Notes: a model not told the origin generated them from the sequence alone. 64,000 bases of DNA from Hydrogenophaga sp040372165 (GCF_040372165.1 NZ_BAABWG010000003.1:682001-746000), one strand, 5' to 3'. Shown: positions 16,071 through 24,951, counted from the stretch's first letter. Program-made: numbers and translations.

Positions 16071-17348
16071 ATGCAAGGTGAGATTTCCCGCCGCACGCTG
16101 CTGAAATCAGCGTCGGCCACCGCGGCTGTGGCCACTCTCGGCGCCACCAGCCTGGCCCGTGCGCAAACAGCCGGCACCATCAAGATTGGTTACGTGAGCC
16201 CCAAGACCGGGCCACTGGCCGCCTTTGCCGAACCCGATGACTTCACGCTGGCGCAAGTGCGCAAGGCGGTTGCCGGCGGCATCATGGTCGGCGGCAAGAA
16301 GTATGCAGTCGAGATCATCTATAAGGATTCACAGTCCAGCCCCAACAAGGCCGGTACGGCCGCCGCAGAACTGATCTTGCGCGACGAGGTGGACCTGGTG
16401 GTCGCCTCCGCCACGCCAGCCACCACCAACCCGGTGGCCGACCAGTGCGAACTCAACGGCGTGCCTTGCATCACCAACGATGCACCCTGGCAGCCCTACT
16501 TCTTCGGCCGCAAGGGTGATCCGAAGCAGGGCTTCGAGTGGACCTACCACTTCTTCTGGGGTCTGGAGGACGTGATCGGTGCCTTCACCGGCGTATGGGA
16601 CAAGAGCGGTGCCAACAAAGTGGTTGACGCGCTGTGGCCCAACGACGAAGACGGCAACGCCTGGGGCGATGCCAAGCTGGGCTTCCCGCCTGTGCTGGCC
16701 AAGAAGGGCTTCAAGGTCGTGGACCGTGGTCGTTTCCAGTCCCCCATCAACGACTTCTCTTCCTTTATCTCGGAATTCAAATCGCAAGGCGTGGACATTG
16801 TCACTGGGGTGGTGCCGCCACCGGACTTTGCCAATTTCTGGAACCAGGCCGGCCAGCAAGGCTTCAAGCCCAAGATGGTCACCGTGGCCAAGGCCACCGA
16901 GTTTCCTGCTGCCATTTCTGCCTTTGGCGATCGCGCTGAAGGCCTGACGGTCGAAGCCATGTGGACACCAGGCCATCCGTTCAAGTCCACTATGACCGGC
17001 CAAACCTCCAGGGAGTTGGCCGACGCCTACATGAAGGCCACGGGTCGTCAGTGGCTGGTCACGCTGGGCTTCAAACAGGCTTTGTTCGAAGTGGCACTCG
17101 ATGTGCTCAAGCGCGCTGCCGAGCGCAGCCCGGAGGCGATTCGCGACGCCATTGCCGCCACCGATATGACCACCACCGTGGGCAAGGTCAACTTCAAGAA
17201 GGGTCCTGTGCCCAACGTGGCCAAGACGCCGCTGGTTTGCGGCCAATGGCAAAAGCGTGGCAAGGGTCTGGAACTCGTCGTGGTGGACAACACGCTGGCG
17301 CCTGAGATTCCCAAGCAAGCCGACCTGCTTCCGATCAAGTACGCCTGA
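16071..17348 (+). CDS. ABC transporter substrate-binding protein A (LivK-like), cluster 1
   Basis: A 425-residue type I periplasmic binding protein. The N-terminus has a Tat-like SRRTLLK motif (residues 6-12) followed by a hydrophobic stretch and an ARA cleavage region. The mature part begins IKIGYVSPKTGPLAAFAEPD, typical of branched-chain amino acid/aromatic-acid receptors. A strong AGGAGA ribosome site precedes the ATG. It opens the livGFHM operon. Two binding proteins of different subtypes occur per catabolic cluster; this one resembles the protein at 52.4-53.7 kb. The ligand is probably an aromatic acid, by context only. Confidence 0.85.
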   Translation: MQGEISRRTLLKSASATAAVATLGATSLARAQTAGTIKIGYVSPKTGPLAAFAEPDDFTLAQVRKAVAGGIMVGGKKYAVEIIYKDSQSSPNKAGTAAAELILRDEVDLVVASATPATTNPVADQCELNGVPCITNDAPWQPYFFGRKGDPKQGFEWTYHFFWGLEDVIGAFTGVWDKSGANKVVDALWPNDEDGNAWGDAKLGFPPVLAKKGFKVVDRGRFQSPINDFSSFISEFKSQGVDIVTGVVPPPDFANFWNQAGQQGFKPKMVTVAKATEFPAAISAFGDRAEGLTVEAMWTPGHPFKSTMTGQTSRELADAYMKATGRQWLVTLGFKQALFEVALDVLKRAAERSPEAIRDAIAATDMTTTVGKVNFKKGPVPNVAKTPLVCGQWQKRGKGLELVVVDNTLAPEIPKQADLLPIKYA

Positions 17349-17392
17349 TCGGTCGAACGGAATATCCAGCACAAGAAAGAAAGCGGTTTGTT

Positions 17393-18121
17393 GTGAGTGC
17401 TACTCCGCTACTGAAGTTGGCGGCGGTCAGCAAGCGCTTTGGCGCCGTGACCGTCACCAACGATGTCAGCCTGTCAGTCAGGGAAGGTGAAACGCTAGGG
17501 ATTCTGGGGCCGAACGGTGCGGGCAAGACCACGCTGTTCAACCTGATCTCGGGCGACGTCGCCGCCGATGGGGGGCGCATCGAGTTCGATGGGAAGGACA
17601 TCAGTGACCTCAAACCCCACCAGCGCTGCCGCGCGGGGATTGGGCGGAGCTACCAGGTGCCCCAGCCGTTTGGTCACATGAGTGTTTTCGAGAACCTGGT
17701 GACGGCAGCCTGCTTTGGCGGCGACCAAAGCGAGAAGCAGGCCTGGGCCACGGCCGTCGAGGTGCTGGAGAAGACCGGCCTGAGCGATCAGGCCAACCAG
17801 CCCGCCGGCGGCCTGACCTTGCTCAATCGCAAACGCCTTGAATTGGCGCGTGCCTTGTCGACTCGTCCCAAGCTTTTGCTGCTGGACGAGATCGCGGGTG
17901 GCCTCACGGAGCACGAAGCACGCGAGCTGGTCGATGAGCTCAAGCGCATCAAGGCCGAAGGCGTGACCATGGTCTGGATCGAGCACGTGGTGCATGCGCT
18001 CCTCTCGATTGCCGATCGCTTGTTCGTCATCAATTTCGGCTCCAAGCTTGCTGAAGGTGAACCGCAAGCAGTGATGAACGACGAGGACGTTCGCCGTGTC
18101 TACATGGGGATGGAAGCATGA
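17393..18121 (+). CDS. livG: ABC transporter ATP-binding protein (LivG type), cluster 1
   Basis: A 242-residue ATPase with Walker A GPNGAGKTT (about residues 38-46) and Walker B LLLLDEIAGGLTEHE. The usual LSGGQ signature is replaced by a GLTLLNRKRLELARAL segment, seen also in the cluster 2 paralogue, so this is a subfamily trait rather than damage. The start is a GTG at 17393. Its stop overlaps the livF start by 4 bp. Confidence 0.88.
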   Translation: MSATPLLKLAAVSKRFGAVTVTNDVSLSVREGETLGILGPNGAGKTTLFNLISGDVAADGGRIEFDGKDISDLKPHQRCRAGIGRSYQVPQPFGHMSVFENLVTAACFGGDQSEKQAWATAVEVLEKTGLSDQANQPAGGLTLLNRKRLELARALSTRPKLLLLDEIAGGLTEHEARELVDELKRIKAEGVTMVWIEHVVHALLSIADRLFVINFGSKLAEGEPQAVMNDEDVRRVYMGMEA

Positions 18122-18849
18122 CGGGCGATGTGCCAACTGCAATGAACAACCCAGTCGTCCTCACGACCCATGGCCTGCAAGCCTTTTATGGCGACGCGCA
18201 AGCCTTGTTCGGTATCGACTTCGAGCTGCGTCGCGGCGAAGTGGTGGCCATCATCGGCGCCAATGGTGCTGGCAAGAGCACATTCCTCAAATGCCTCACA
18301 GGATTGGTCAAGGCTGAACGCGATGCCATTCGCTATGCCAAGGAGGGTATCGGTGGCATCCCGCCGGGCGAGATTGTCAAGAAAGGCATCGCCATGGTGC
18401 CCGAAGGGCGTCGTCTGTTCCCCAGCCTCACCGTGGAAGAAAACCTGTTGATGGGGGCTTTCGCCGGACGCAAAGGCAGCTGGAACCTGGAGCGCCTGTT
18501 CGCCATGTTCCCCATCCTCAAGGAAAAGCGGGCACTGCCTTCGGGTGCGTTGTCTGGTGGCCAGCAGCAAATGGTCGCCATTGGCCGCGCGCTGATGAGC
18601 AACCCCGACGTGCTGCTGTGCGACGAGCTCTCGCTCGGCCTCGCCCCCATTGTCATCAAGGAAATCTACGACGCGCTGCCATCCATCATCGGTGATGGCA
18701 TGAGCGTGGTCGTGGTCGAACAGGATGTGAGCCTTGCACAGCAAGTCTCGCAACGTGTGTATTGCTATCAGGAAGGCCGCGTGTCGCTGGAGGGAGCGAG
18801 CCAATCGCTGACCCGCGAGCAGATCAGCGAAGCCTATTTTGGTGTCTGA
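18118..18849 (+). CDS. livF: ABC transporter ATP-binding protein (LivF type), cluster 1
   Basis: A 243-residue ATPase with Walker A GANGAGKST, the LSGGQQQMVAIGRALM signature and Walker B VLLCDELSLGLAP. The block GIAMVPEGRRLFPSLTVEENL is a LivF hallmark. It overlaps livG by 4 bp and livH follows 2 bp after it, so the ABC genes are tightly coupled. An internal ATG seven codons in is a possible alternative start. Confidence 0.9.
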   Translation: MTGDVPTAMNNPVVLTTHGLQAFYGDAQALFGIDFELRRGEVVAIIGANGAGKSTFLKCLTGLVKAERDAIRYAKEGIGGIPPGEIVKKGIAMVPEGRRLFPSLTVEENLLMGAFAGRKGSWNLERLFAMFPILKEKRALPSGALSGGQQQMVAIGRALMSNPDVLLCDELSLGLAPIVIKEIYDALPSIIGDGMSVVVVEQDVSLAQQVSQRVYCYQEGRVSLEGASQSLTREQISEAYFGV

Positions 18850-18851
18850 AC

Positions 18852-19709
18852 ATGATGGAAGTTTTGGTTCAGGGCATCTTGCTCGGCGGTCTGTACTGTC
18901 TGTTCGCGCAAGGATTGTCCGTGATGTTCGGGGTCATGCGGCTGACCAATATTGCACAGGGCGATTTCATCGTGCTGGCAGCATTTGTCGGCGTGGCGCT
19001 GGCCGCCCAGTTCGGTGGCGGCTTCATGCTCGCCTTGTTGGCGCTGTTGCCCGTGAGTTTTGTCATTGGTCACCAGTTGCAGGCCCGCGTGCTCAATCCC
19101 ACCATGGGCAAAGATCCGTTGCCATCACTGGTGGTGACCTTTGGTTTGTCCATCGTCATCCAGAACGGCTTGCAGGAAATCTTCTCGGCCGACCCGCGCT
19201 CGCTACCGTCCGACGGGCTCAACACCCAGAGCTTTGAGTTGGCTGGCATGTACATTGGCGTGCTGCCCGTTCTGATTTTTGTGGCGGCGCTGATGTGTAC
19301 CGGTTTCTTGCAATGGCTGTTCTCCAGCACCAAGCTCGGCCGTGCGTTTCGTGCAGTGTCGGATGACCGGGAGATTTCCGAGATCATGGGCTTGCATGCC
19401 AAGCGCATCTACGCGCTGGCCACCGGCATTGCCTTCGTGCTGATCGCCATCGCCGGCTGGTTCCAGTCATTGCGCACCACGGTCGCGCCAACGGATGGCC
19501 CCATGTTGCTTTTGTTCGCCTTCGAGGCCGTGATCATCGGCGGCATGGGTTCGTTCTGGGGAACGCTGGTTGGCGCCATGGTGCTGGGCGTGACGCAGCA
19601 GATCGGCTTCCGCCTGGATCCGGGCTGGGGCCTGTGGCTGGGTCACCTGGTGTTTTTGTTGGTCCTCGTGGTGCGTCCGCAGGGTCTCTTTCCCAAGACG
19701 CGAGGCTGA
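18852..19709 (+). CDS. livH: ABC transporter permease (LivH type), cluster 1
   Basis: A 285-residue inner-membrane permease with about eight hydrophobic helices. The N-terminal GILLGGLYCLFAQGLSVMFG and RLTNIAQGDFIVL segments are typical of LivH, and the EAVIIGGMGSFWGTLVGA coupling-loop region is present near the C-terminus. The ATG at 18852 lies just after the livF stop. An in-frame start further upstream would lie inside livF and is unlikely. Confidence 0.9.
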   Translation: MMEVLVQGILLGGLYCLFAQGLSVMFGVMRLTNIAQGDFIVLAAFVGVALAAQFGGGFMLALLALLPVSFVIGHQLQARVLNPTMGKDPLPSLVVTFGLSIVIQNGLQEIFSADPRSLPSDGLNTQSFELAGMYIGVLPVLIFVAALMCTGFLQWLFSSTKLGRAFRAVSDDREISEIMGLHAKRIYALATGIAFVLIAIAGWFQSLRTTVAPTDGPMLLLFAFEAVIIGGMGSFWGTLVGAMVLGVTQQIGFRLDPGWGLWLGHLVFLLVLVVRPQGLFPKTRG

Positions 19710-19715
19710 AAGCAA

Positions 19716-20711
19716 ATGGATTTCAAGGTTGTTCGTGGCTCACGGGCCAGCACGGTTGCATTGGTGCTGGCACTGGTGTGGCTGGTGTTCGCGGCGTCTT
19801 TGCCGCTGTGGGGCTCTTCCGCATGGAAGCGCGAGTTCGTTGAATTCTCCTGCTACTTCATCTTCGCGATGATGTGGAACCTGCTGGCCGGCTATGGCGG
19901 CATGGTGTCGGTGGGTCAGCAGGCCTTCTTTGGACTGGGCGGCTACGCCATGCTGGTGCTGGCCGACTTTGCGGGCATCAACCCCTTTGTCTCCATCGTG
20001 CTGGCCGCGCTGGTGGTGGCGGTGGCCGCTGTGCCGGTGTCGTGGGTGGCCTTCCGTTTGCAGGGCGGCTACTTTGCAGTGGGTACCTGGGTGATTGCCG
20101 AAGTGTTTCGCCTCAGCGTGGCCAACGTCTCGGCCATCGGTGGCGGATCGGGCACCAGCTTGCAGGCGCTTCGAGGCATCAGCCGCATGACGCGCGAGAA
20201 CACCACCTACTGGATGGCGTTGGCCTGCGTGGTTCTGTGCATCGGTGGCGTCTACCTGTTCCTTCGCAGCAAGGAAGGCTTGGCTTTGCAGGCCATCCGG
20301 GACAACGAAGTGGCCGCCGAAAGCCAAGGCATTGCGGTGGGCCGCATGAAGCTGGCGGTCTATGTGGTGGCCGCGATGGGCTGCGCGCTGGCGGGGGCAC
20401 TCTACTTTGTCAGCAACATCCGCATCAGCCCGGATGCCGCCTTTGGTGTCAACTGGACCGCGTTTGCCATCTTCATTGTGGTCATTGGTGGCATCGGCCG
20501 CATCGAAGGGCCCATGCTCGGTTCCGTGATCTTCTGGCTGCTCAACAAGTTCTTTGTCGACTACGGCACCTGGTATCAGCTGGGCCTTGGCGCTCTGGCC
20601 ATTGTGGTGACGTTGACCTTCAAGCGCGGCTTGTGGGGGGCGCTGCAAAGTCGCACCGGTCTGAACCTGTTCCCGACGCAGCGACGGCTGCAATTGCCTT
20701 CCAGCAATTGA
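19716..20711 (+). CDS. livM: ABC transporter permease (LivM type), cluster 1
   Basis: A 331-residue membrane protein with about nine or ten helices. The segments NLLAGYGGMVSVGQQAFFGLG and the coupling-loop region AIRDNEVAAESQGI, followed by VIGGIGRIEGPMLGS, are diagnostic of LivM. It begins 6 bp after livH and is followed by a rho-independent terminator, so it probably ends the ABC operon. Confidence 0.9.
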   Translation: MDFKVVRGSRASTVALVLALVWLVFAASLPLWGSSAWKREFVEFSCYFIFAMMWNLLAGYGGMVSVGQQAFFGLGGYAMLVLADFAGINPFVSIVLAALVVAVAAVPVSWVAFRLQGGYFAVGTWVIAEVFRLSVANVSAIGGGSGTSLQALRGISRMTRENTTYWMALACVVLCIGGVYLFLRSKEGLALQAIRDNEVAAESQGIAVGRMKLAVYVVAAMGCALAGALYFVSNIRISPDAAFGVNWTAFAIFIVVIGGIGRIEGPMLGSVIFWLLNKFFVDYGTWYQLGLGALAIVVTLTFKRGLWGALQSRTGLNLFPTQRRLQLPSSN

Positions 20712-20728
20712 CTTCATGTCTCCTTATC

Positions 20729-20764
20729 CACCCTGTCGGTCCCTAGACCTTCAGGGTGTTTTTT
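20729..20764 (+). terminator. Rho-independent terminator after livM
   Basis: A 7-bp stem CACCCTG (20729-20735) pairs with CAGGGTG (20752-20758) and is followed by six T residues at 20759-20764. It lies 18 bp after livM and 50 bp before the ferredoxin gene, so the ferredoxin is either read by partial read-through or has its own promoter. Confidence 0.8.
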
Positions 20765-20814
20765 ATCAACGAACATGGCCCGCACGGTGCATCAGACGCC
20801 GGTGGGAGACAAGC

Positions 20815-21129
20815 ATGCCCTCGTACAACATCACCATTGAAGACACCCGGGAAACCTATCCTTGCGCAGATGAGCGCGATTTGCTCAAAGGCATGGAACG
20901 CCTGGGCAAAAAGGGCGTCCCCGTGGGGTGCCGCAACGGTGGCTGCGGCATTTGCAAGGTGCACATCGAGTCGGGTGAATTTCGCACCCGCGTCATGAGC
21001 CGCGCGCATGTGACTGCTGAAGAAGAGCAGGCCGGCACCGTGCTGGCGTGTCGGGCTTATCCGCTCAGCGATGTGCGCCTGAGTGTGATTGGCCTGATGA
21101 AGAAGAACGTGTGCCGCACGAACGCTTGA
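20815..21129 (+). CDS. xylT: XylT/DmpQ-like [2Fe-2S] ferredoxin
   Basis: A 104-residue plant-type ferredoxin. The cluster ligands are Cys39, Cys44, Cys47 (VGCRNGGCGICKV) and Cys79 (LACRAY). The spacing and the SRAHVTAEE segment match XylT/DmpQ, which re-reduces the iron of catechol 2,3-dioxygenase after oxidative inactivation. In known operons this gene sits next to the dioxygenase; here the dioxygenase lies 6.7 kb away on the opposite strand and faces it. The ATG at 20815 gives the family-length protein. Confidence 0.85.
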   Translation: MPSYNITIEDTRETYPCADERDLLKGMERLGKKGVPVGCRNGGCGICKVHIESGEFRTRVMSRAHVTAEEEQAGTVLACRAYPLSDVRLSVIGLMKKNVCRTNA

Positions 21130-21201
21130 GGCAATGAACCCGAGGTGTCTTCTCAATCCCGGGTGAACTGGACAGGCGCCGACTTTTTGGCATGGCAGTG
21201 T

Positions 21202-22479
21202 TCAGGTGGCCACTTGCAATGGCGAGGTCACCGGGATCATAAGGTAGCGTGAATTGTCCACCACTTCCAGAATCCAGCGCCCCTTGTCGTTGCGTTGCCA
21301 TTGACCACCCACGGCAGGTGTGGTGCAGACATTGCGGTTGGGGTGCCGGTCGCGCCAGTTCACCGGCCCCACCACGGTGTGGACCCTCAGGCGCTCGATG
21401 GTTTGGCGAACGTCTTCGCGCGAAGTCGATGGCGTCTCCCGGAAAATGGCTGCCGCCACGTCTACCAGTGCGTGGGAGAAGCCCAGTGCCTGCACCCATG
21501 GCTTGCCGGTCTTCTCCTCGTATTCCTGTGCCACCTGCTCGGCCTTCTGGCCGGTAAGGGTGGAGCGGAACGGCCATGCAGGGGACCACCACACTTCGTT
21601 GGTCAGCGTCAGGCCGGGGCGGTGCACTTGCGCTGCCGTCTCCGGGAATACAAAGGCCTTGGCGATGGAGGCCATGGCGGGCTGGTAGTCCACCTTGCGC
21701 GCTGCGTCAAAGAAGGCGATGGCCGCCGGCGGCGGCAGCACGCCAGTGACCATGCGCACGCCGTCGCGTTTGAACTGCAGTGCCAGTGCAGACCAGTCTG
21801 GTTGCGCCAGGTCCACGCGGTACGGCACGGACAGCGACAGCCCCTTCTTGTCGAATGCGCCCGGAAAAGCTTTCAGAAAGGCGTCTGCATCCAGATCGTT
21901 GCCGTACAAACCGCCGACGGTCTTGCCCAGGCGAGCTTTGGCCAGCAAGCTGGAGTACACGTCCGCGAAATCCTCCAGGCCACAGAAAAAGTGGAAGGTC
22001 CAGTCGAATCCTTTGGTGGGCGTGGCACCCCGTCCGTAGTACCAGGCCTGCCAGGGCGCGTTGGCTGTCACGCATGGCATGGCGGCGGCTTCGCACACGT
22101 CTGCCACCGGATTGCACATTTCCGGCGTGGCCGTGGCCACCACCAGGTGAGCGCCAGCGGCAATCGCTTCCTGCGCGAGTTGTGCGGCGCGTGGCGGTGA
22201 AGACGCTGCGTCCACCAGCGTCAATTCGATGCGACGCTGGCGGCCGTCGGGTGCCGGCACGCCTGCCGAGAGCATCGGCGCCAATGCCTGGCTGACGTAT
22301 CGGTCACTGACGCCGAACGGGGCCAGTGGACCGGTTTGCGGACTCACCCAGGTGACTTTGATGACGTCGATCTCTGCCGCGGCAGACAAAGTCGGGCAAG
22401 CGGCGGCTGCACCAGTCGCGGCGGCACTGATCAGGGCGTGACGGCGCGTCCACCCTGGGGGCTGAGTTTGGTCGGTCAT
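21202..22479 (-). CDS. ABC transporter substrate-binding protein B, cluster 1
   Basis: A 425-residue periplasmic binding protein with an RR-containing leader (WTRRHALISAAATGAAAAC) and a mature part starting VIKVTWVSPQTGPLAPFG. It differs from binding protein A and its closest relative in the window is the protein at 54.1-55.4 kb. It is the last gene of the minus-strand dioxygenase operon, after the aldolase gene, with AGGAGAC upstream of its ATG. It may give the same LivHM/GF importer a second ligand, which is inference from gene context. Confidence 0.82.
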   Translation of the reverse strand: MTDQTQPPGWTRRHALISAAATGAAAACPTLSAAAEIDVIKVTWVSPQTGPLAPFGVSDRYVSQALAPMLSAGVPAPDGRQRRIELTLVDAASSPPRAAQLAQEAIAAGAHLVVATATPEMCNPVADVCEAAAMPCVTANAPWQAWYYGRGATPTKGFDWTFHFFCGLEDFADVYSSLLAKARLGKTVGGLYGNDLDADAFLKAFPGAFDKKGLSLSVPYRVDLAQPDWSALALQFKRDGVRMVTGVLPPPAAIAFFDAARKVDYQPAMASIAKAFVFPETAAQVHRPGLTLTNEVWWSPAWPFRSTLTGQKAEQVAQEYEEKTGKPWVQALGFSHALVDVAAAIFRETPSTSREDVRQTIERLRVHTVVGPVNWRDRHPNRNVCTTPAVGGQWQRNDKGRWILEVVDNSRYLMIPVTSPLQVAT

Positions 22480-22610
22480 GTTTGTCTCCTGATGTTTGTG
22501 GTCGGCACCCGTGTCTCCAGGTGTCCGGCCAGACCGATGGAAAGGACCCCTCCCTCCCGGCAGCAGTGGTGTTCTGCTGCTGTTTCTATGTCATTGCCGC
22601 AGCTATCGCT

Positions 22611-23657
22611 TCAAGCGGCACGACGCTCCAGCAGGGCATCGCGCTCTTTGGCCATCGTCATGGCGGTGTCTTCGATCATGTCTTCCTGGCCACCGACCAT
22701 CTTCTTGCGGCCGAGCTCGACCAGGATGTCGCGGGCCGAGAGCTTGTACTTGGCCGCTGCGCGCTTGGCGAACAGCAGGAAGGAGCCGTACACACCGGCA
22801 TAACCCAGCGTGAGCGCATCGCGATCAATGCGAATGGGGAAGTCCATGATCGGGAAGACCAGGTCTTCGGCCACGTCCTGGATCTTCCAGACGTCCACAC
22901 CGGTGATGACGTTCATGCGGTCGAGCACCGCCACCAGCACTTCCATCGGCGTGTTGCCCGCGCCAGCGCCCAGGCCAGCGGCTGCCGCGTCGATGCGGGT
23001 GGCGCCACACTCGATGGCGGCAATGCTGTTGGCCACACCCATGGCCAGGTTGTGATGGCCGTGAAAGCCCAGCTCCGTCTCCGGCTTGAGAGCCGCGCGC
23101 ACAGCGGCCAGGCGCTCTTTCACGCCTTCTGGCAGCAGGTAGCCAGCCGAGTCCGTCACGTAGATGCAGTTGGCGCCGTAGCTCTCCATCAGCAGGGCTT
23201 GCTCCACCAGCTTCTCGGCACTGGCCATGTGGGCCATCATCAAAAAGCCAACGGTGTCCATCTCCAGCTTGCGGGCCATGGTGATGTGCTGCTCCGACAC
23301 ATCGGCCTCGGTGCAGTGGGTGGCGACGCGAATGGTGTTCACGCCCAGACCGTGGGCCATCTTGAGGTGGTCAACGGTGCCAATGCCGGGCAACAGCAGC
23401 GCAGACACCTTGGCCTGCTTCATCAGCGGGATCACGGCCGAGAGGTATTCCTCATCGGTGTGGGCCGGGAAGCCGTAGTTGACCGAAGACCCACCCAGCC
23501 CATCGCCGTGGGTCACTTCGATCAGCGGCACGCCGGCAGCGTCCAGGCCGCTGGCAATGCTCTTCATCTGGTCCAGGGTCATCAGATGACGCTTGGGGTG
23601 CATGCCATCGCGCAGCGTCATGTCATGCAAAGTGATTTTCTTGCCTTCAATGCTCAT
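22611..23657 (-). CDS. dmpG: 4-hydroxy-2-oxovalerate aldolase, copy 1
   Basis: A 348-residue DmpG/BphI-type aldolase that splits 4-hydroxy-2-oxopentanoate to pyruvate and acetaldehyde with Mn2+. The N-terminal KITLHDMTLRDGMHPKRH motif holds the catalytic Arg and metal Asp, and the LGFHGHHNLAMGVAN segment holds the metal-binding histidines. It works as a complex with the acetaldehyde dehydrogenase encoded just upstream, channelling acetaldehyde. Apart from the last ten or so codons it is nearly identical to the copy at 55.6-56.6 kb. Confidence 0.93.
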   Translation of the reverse strand: MSIEGKKITLHDMTLRDGMHPKRHLMTLDQMKSIASGLDAAGVPLIEVTHGDGLGGSSVNYGFPAHTDEEYLSAVIPLMKQAKVSALLLPGIGTVDHLKMAHGLGVNTIRVATHCTEADVSEQHITMARKLEMDTVGFLMMAHMASAEKLVEQALLMESYGANCIYVTDSAGYLLPEGVKERLAAVRAALKPETELGFHGHHNLAMGVANSIAAIECGATRIDAAAAGLGAGAGNTPMEVLVAVLDRMNVITGVDVWKIQDVAEDLVFPIMDFPIRIDRDALTLGYAGVYGSFLLFAKRAAAKYKLSARDILVELGRKKMVGGQEDMIEDTAMTMAKERDALLERRAA

Positions 23658-23740
23658 GATTCATTTCTCCAGTGTCTGAACTCAGTCCTGCTCAATGTCG
23701 AAAGAACGGTGGACTGAAGAAGCGCCAATGCGTGGCAGCC

Positions 23741-23829
23741 GTGGAACCGGCTTTGCCGGTCCAAGGGAGCGTCCCCCTCCCGCCGAAGGCGAGAAAGAGA
23801 GGGGGAAGACGCGAAGCGGCGCAGGGGGT
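23741..23829 (-). repeat. GC-rich multi-hairpin repeat (copy R3), 3' of dmpF copy 1
   Basis: It begins about 10 bp after the dmpF stop codon. Read on the minus strand, the order is CCCCCTGCGCCGC hairpin, CCCCCTC...GAGGGGG hairpin, then GGACCGGCAAAGCCGG, the same order relative to the upstream gene as R1 and R2. Confidence 0.78.
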
Positions 23830-23838
23830 GTTTCATCC

Positions 23839-24828
23839 TCACAGCTTTATCGTTCCAGCGAGGATTTCTTCAGCGAACATTTCGGCTGTTCTGGCAGCGG
23901 CGGCGGTCATGATGTCCAGGTTGCCGGCGTACTTGGGCAGGTAGTCGCCCAGGCCTTCCACTTCCAGGAAGACAGACACACGCTGACCATCAAACACAGG
24001 GCCGTTGACCAGCTTGTAGCCCGGCACGTACTTCTGCACCTCGGCGATCATGTCGTGGATGCTCTTGGTGATGGCCGCCTCATTGGGCTTGCCAGCAGAC
24101 TCGTCCACCAGGCAGTGCACGGTGTCGCGCATGATCAGTGGTGGATCGGCAGGGTTGATGATGATGATCGCTTTGCCTTCCTTGGCGCCGCCGACTTTCT
24201 CCACAGCACCGGCAGTGGTGCGGGTGAACTCGTCGATGTTCTTGCGGGTGCCGGGGCCAACCGATCGGCTGGACACCGTGGCCACAATCTCGCCGTAGGC
24301 CACAGGTTGCACGCGAGAAATCGCAGCCACCATCGGAATCGTGGCCTGACCTCCGCACGTCACCATATTGACGTTGAAAGCCTGGCCCCCACGCTCCCCC
24401 GCTGCGCGAGGTGCGCTGCCCCCCGAGGGGGCTGAGCCGCCTTGGGAGCGGCCCTGCGCCGGCTCGCTCATGAGCTGTTTCAGGTTCACGGGCGGCACGC
24501 AGTAGGGGCCGATGGCCGCGGGCGTGAGGTCGATCATCATCGCGCCTTGCTCGATGACCTTGCGGCTGTTCTCGGCGTGCACGTAGGCGCTGGTGGCGTC
24601 AAAGACAATCTGCACGCCGTCGGCCTTCATGTGGGGCACCAGACCGTCCACACCGTCGGCGGTGGTCTTGATCCCCATTTCCTTGGCGCGCTTGAGGCCG
24701 TCGGACTGCGGGTCGATGCCCACCATCCACACCGGCTCCAGCACGGGGCTGCGCTTGAGTTTGGCCAGCAAGTCGGTGCCGATGTTGCCCGGCCCGATCA
24801 ATGCGCATTTGATTTTCTTGTCACTCAT
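23839..24828 (-). CDS. dmpF: Acetaldehyde dehydrogenase (acylating), copy 1, with in-frame repeat insertion
   Basis: A 329-residue DmpF/BphJ-type enzyme converting acetaldehyde and CoA to acetyl-CoA with NAD+. The GPGNIGTDL Rossmann motif and the catalytic Cys in NMVTCGGQATIPM are present. In Pseudomonas DmpF this Cys is residue 132; here it is 158. The extra length is a Gly/Ser/Ala/Arg-rich stretch of about 28 residues (about 121-149) between VNLKQLM and NVNMV, encoded by an inverted copy of the hairpin repeat. I chose the ATG at 24828, since the family sequence begins MSDKKIKCALIG; longer frames upstream run into a repeat. Confidence 0.92.
   Translation of the reverse strand: MSDKKIKCALIGPGNIGTDLLAKLKRSPVLEPVWMVGIDPQSDGLKRAKEMGIKTTADGVDGLVPHMKADGVQIVFDATSAYVHAENSRKVIEQGAMMIDLTPAAIGPYCVPPVNLKQLMSEPAQGRSQGGSAPSGGSAPRAAGERGGQAFNVNMVTCGGQATIPMVAAISRVQPVAYGEIVATVSSRSVGPGTRKNIDEFTRTTAGAVEKVGGAKEGKAIIIINPADPPLIMRDTVHCLVDESAGKPNEAAITKSIHDMIAEVQKYVPGYKLVNGPVFDGQRVSVFLEVEGLGDYLPKYAGNLDIMTAAAARTAEMFAEEILAGTIKL
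24382..24468 (+). repeat. Hairpin repeat (copy R4) inserted inside dmpF copy 1
   Basis: On the plus strand this stretch shows the repeat family's CTCCCCCGCTGCGCGAGG hairpin followed by CCCCCCGAGGGGGC. It lies antisense to dmpF, so its orientation relative to the host gene is opposite to all the 3' copies. It keeps the reading frame open and adds about 28 codons. Confidence 0.8.
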
Positions 24829-24951
24829 GATGCGATGAACTCTTGAACGATGATGTCGAGAAGGAATGAATTGAAGGTAAGGCGAGGAAAACGCATACAA
24901 GTGGCAGTCAGCGCAACCGGCGAAGAAGCGCCCAACCTCCAGGGCACCGAA

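Larger units (their letters stand above)
22638..24842. repeat. 2.2-kb near-identical direct repeat, copy 1 (dmpG-dmpF)
   Basis: This block matches 55618-57821 almost base for base in the same orientation, with an offset of 32,979-32,980 bp. It covers nearly all of the aldolase gene, the intergenic hairpin repeat and the whole acetaldehyde dehydrogenase gene. Identity stops abruptly within the last codons of the aldolase and about 14 bp upstream of the dehydrogenase start, while the flanking paralogues are clearly diverged. Confidence 0.9.

Noticed and set aside
24382..24468. The dmpF insertion considered as an intein or frameshift
   Set aside because: It is too short for an intein, keeps the frame, and its DNA matches the hairpin repeat family.
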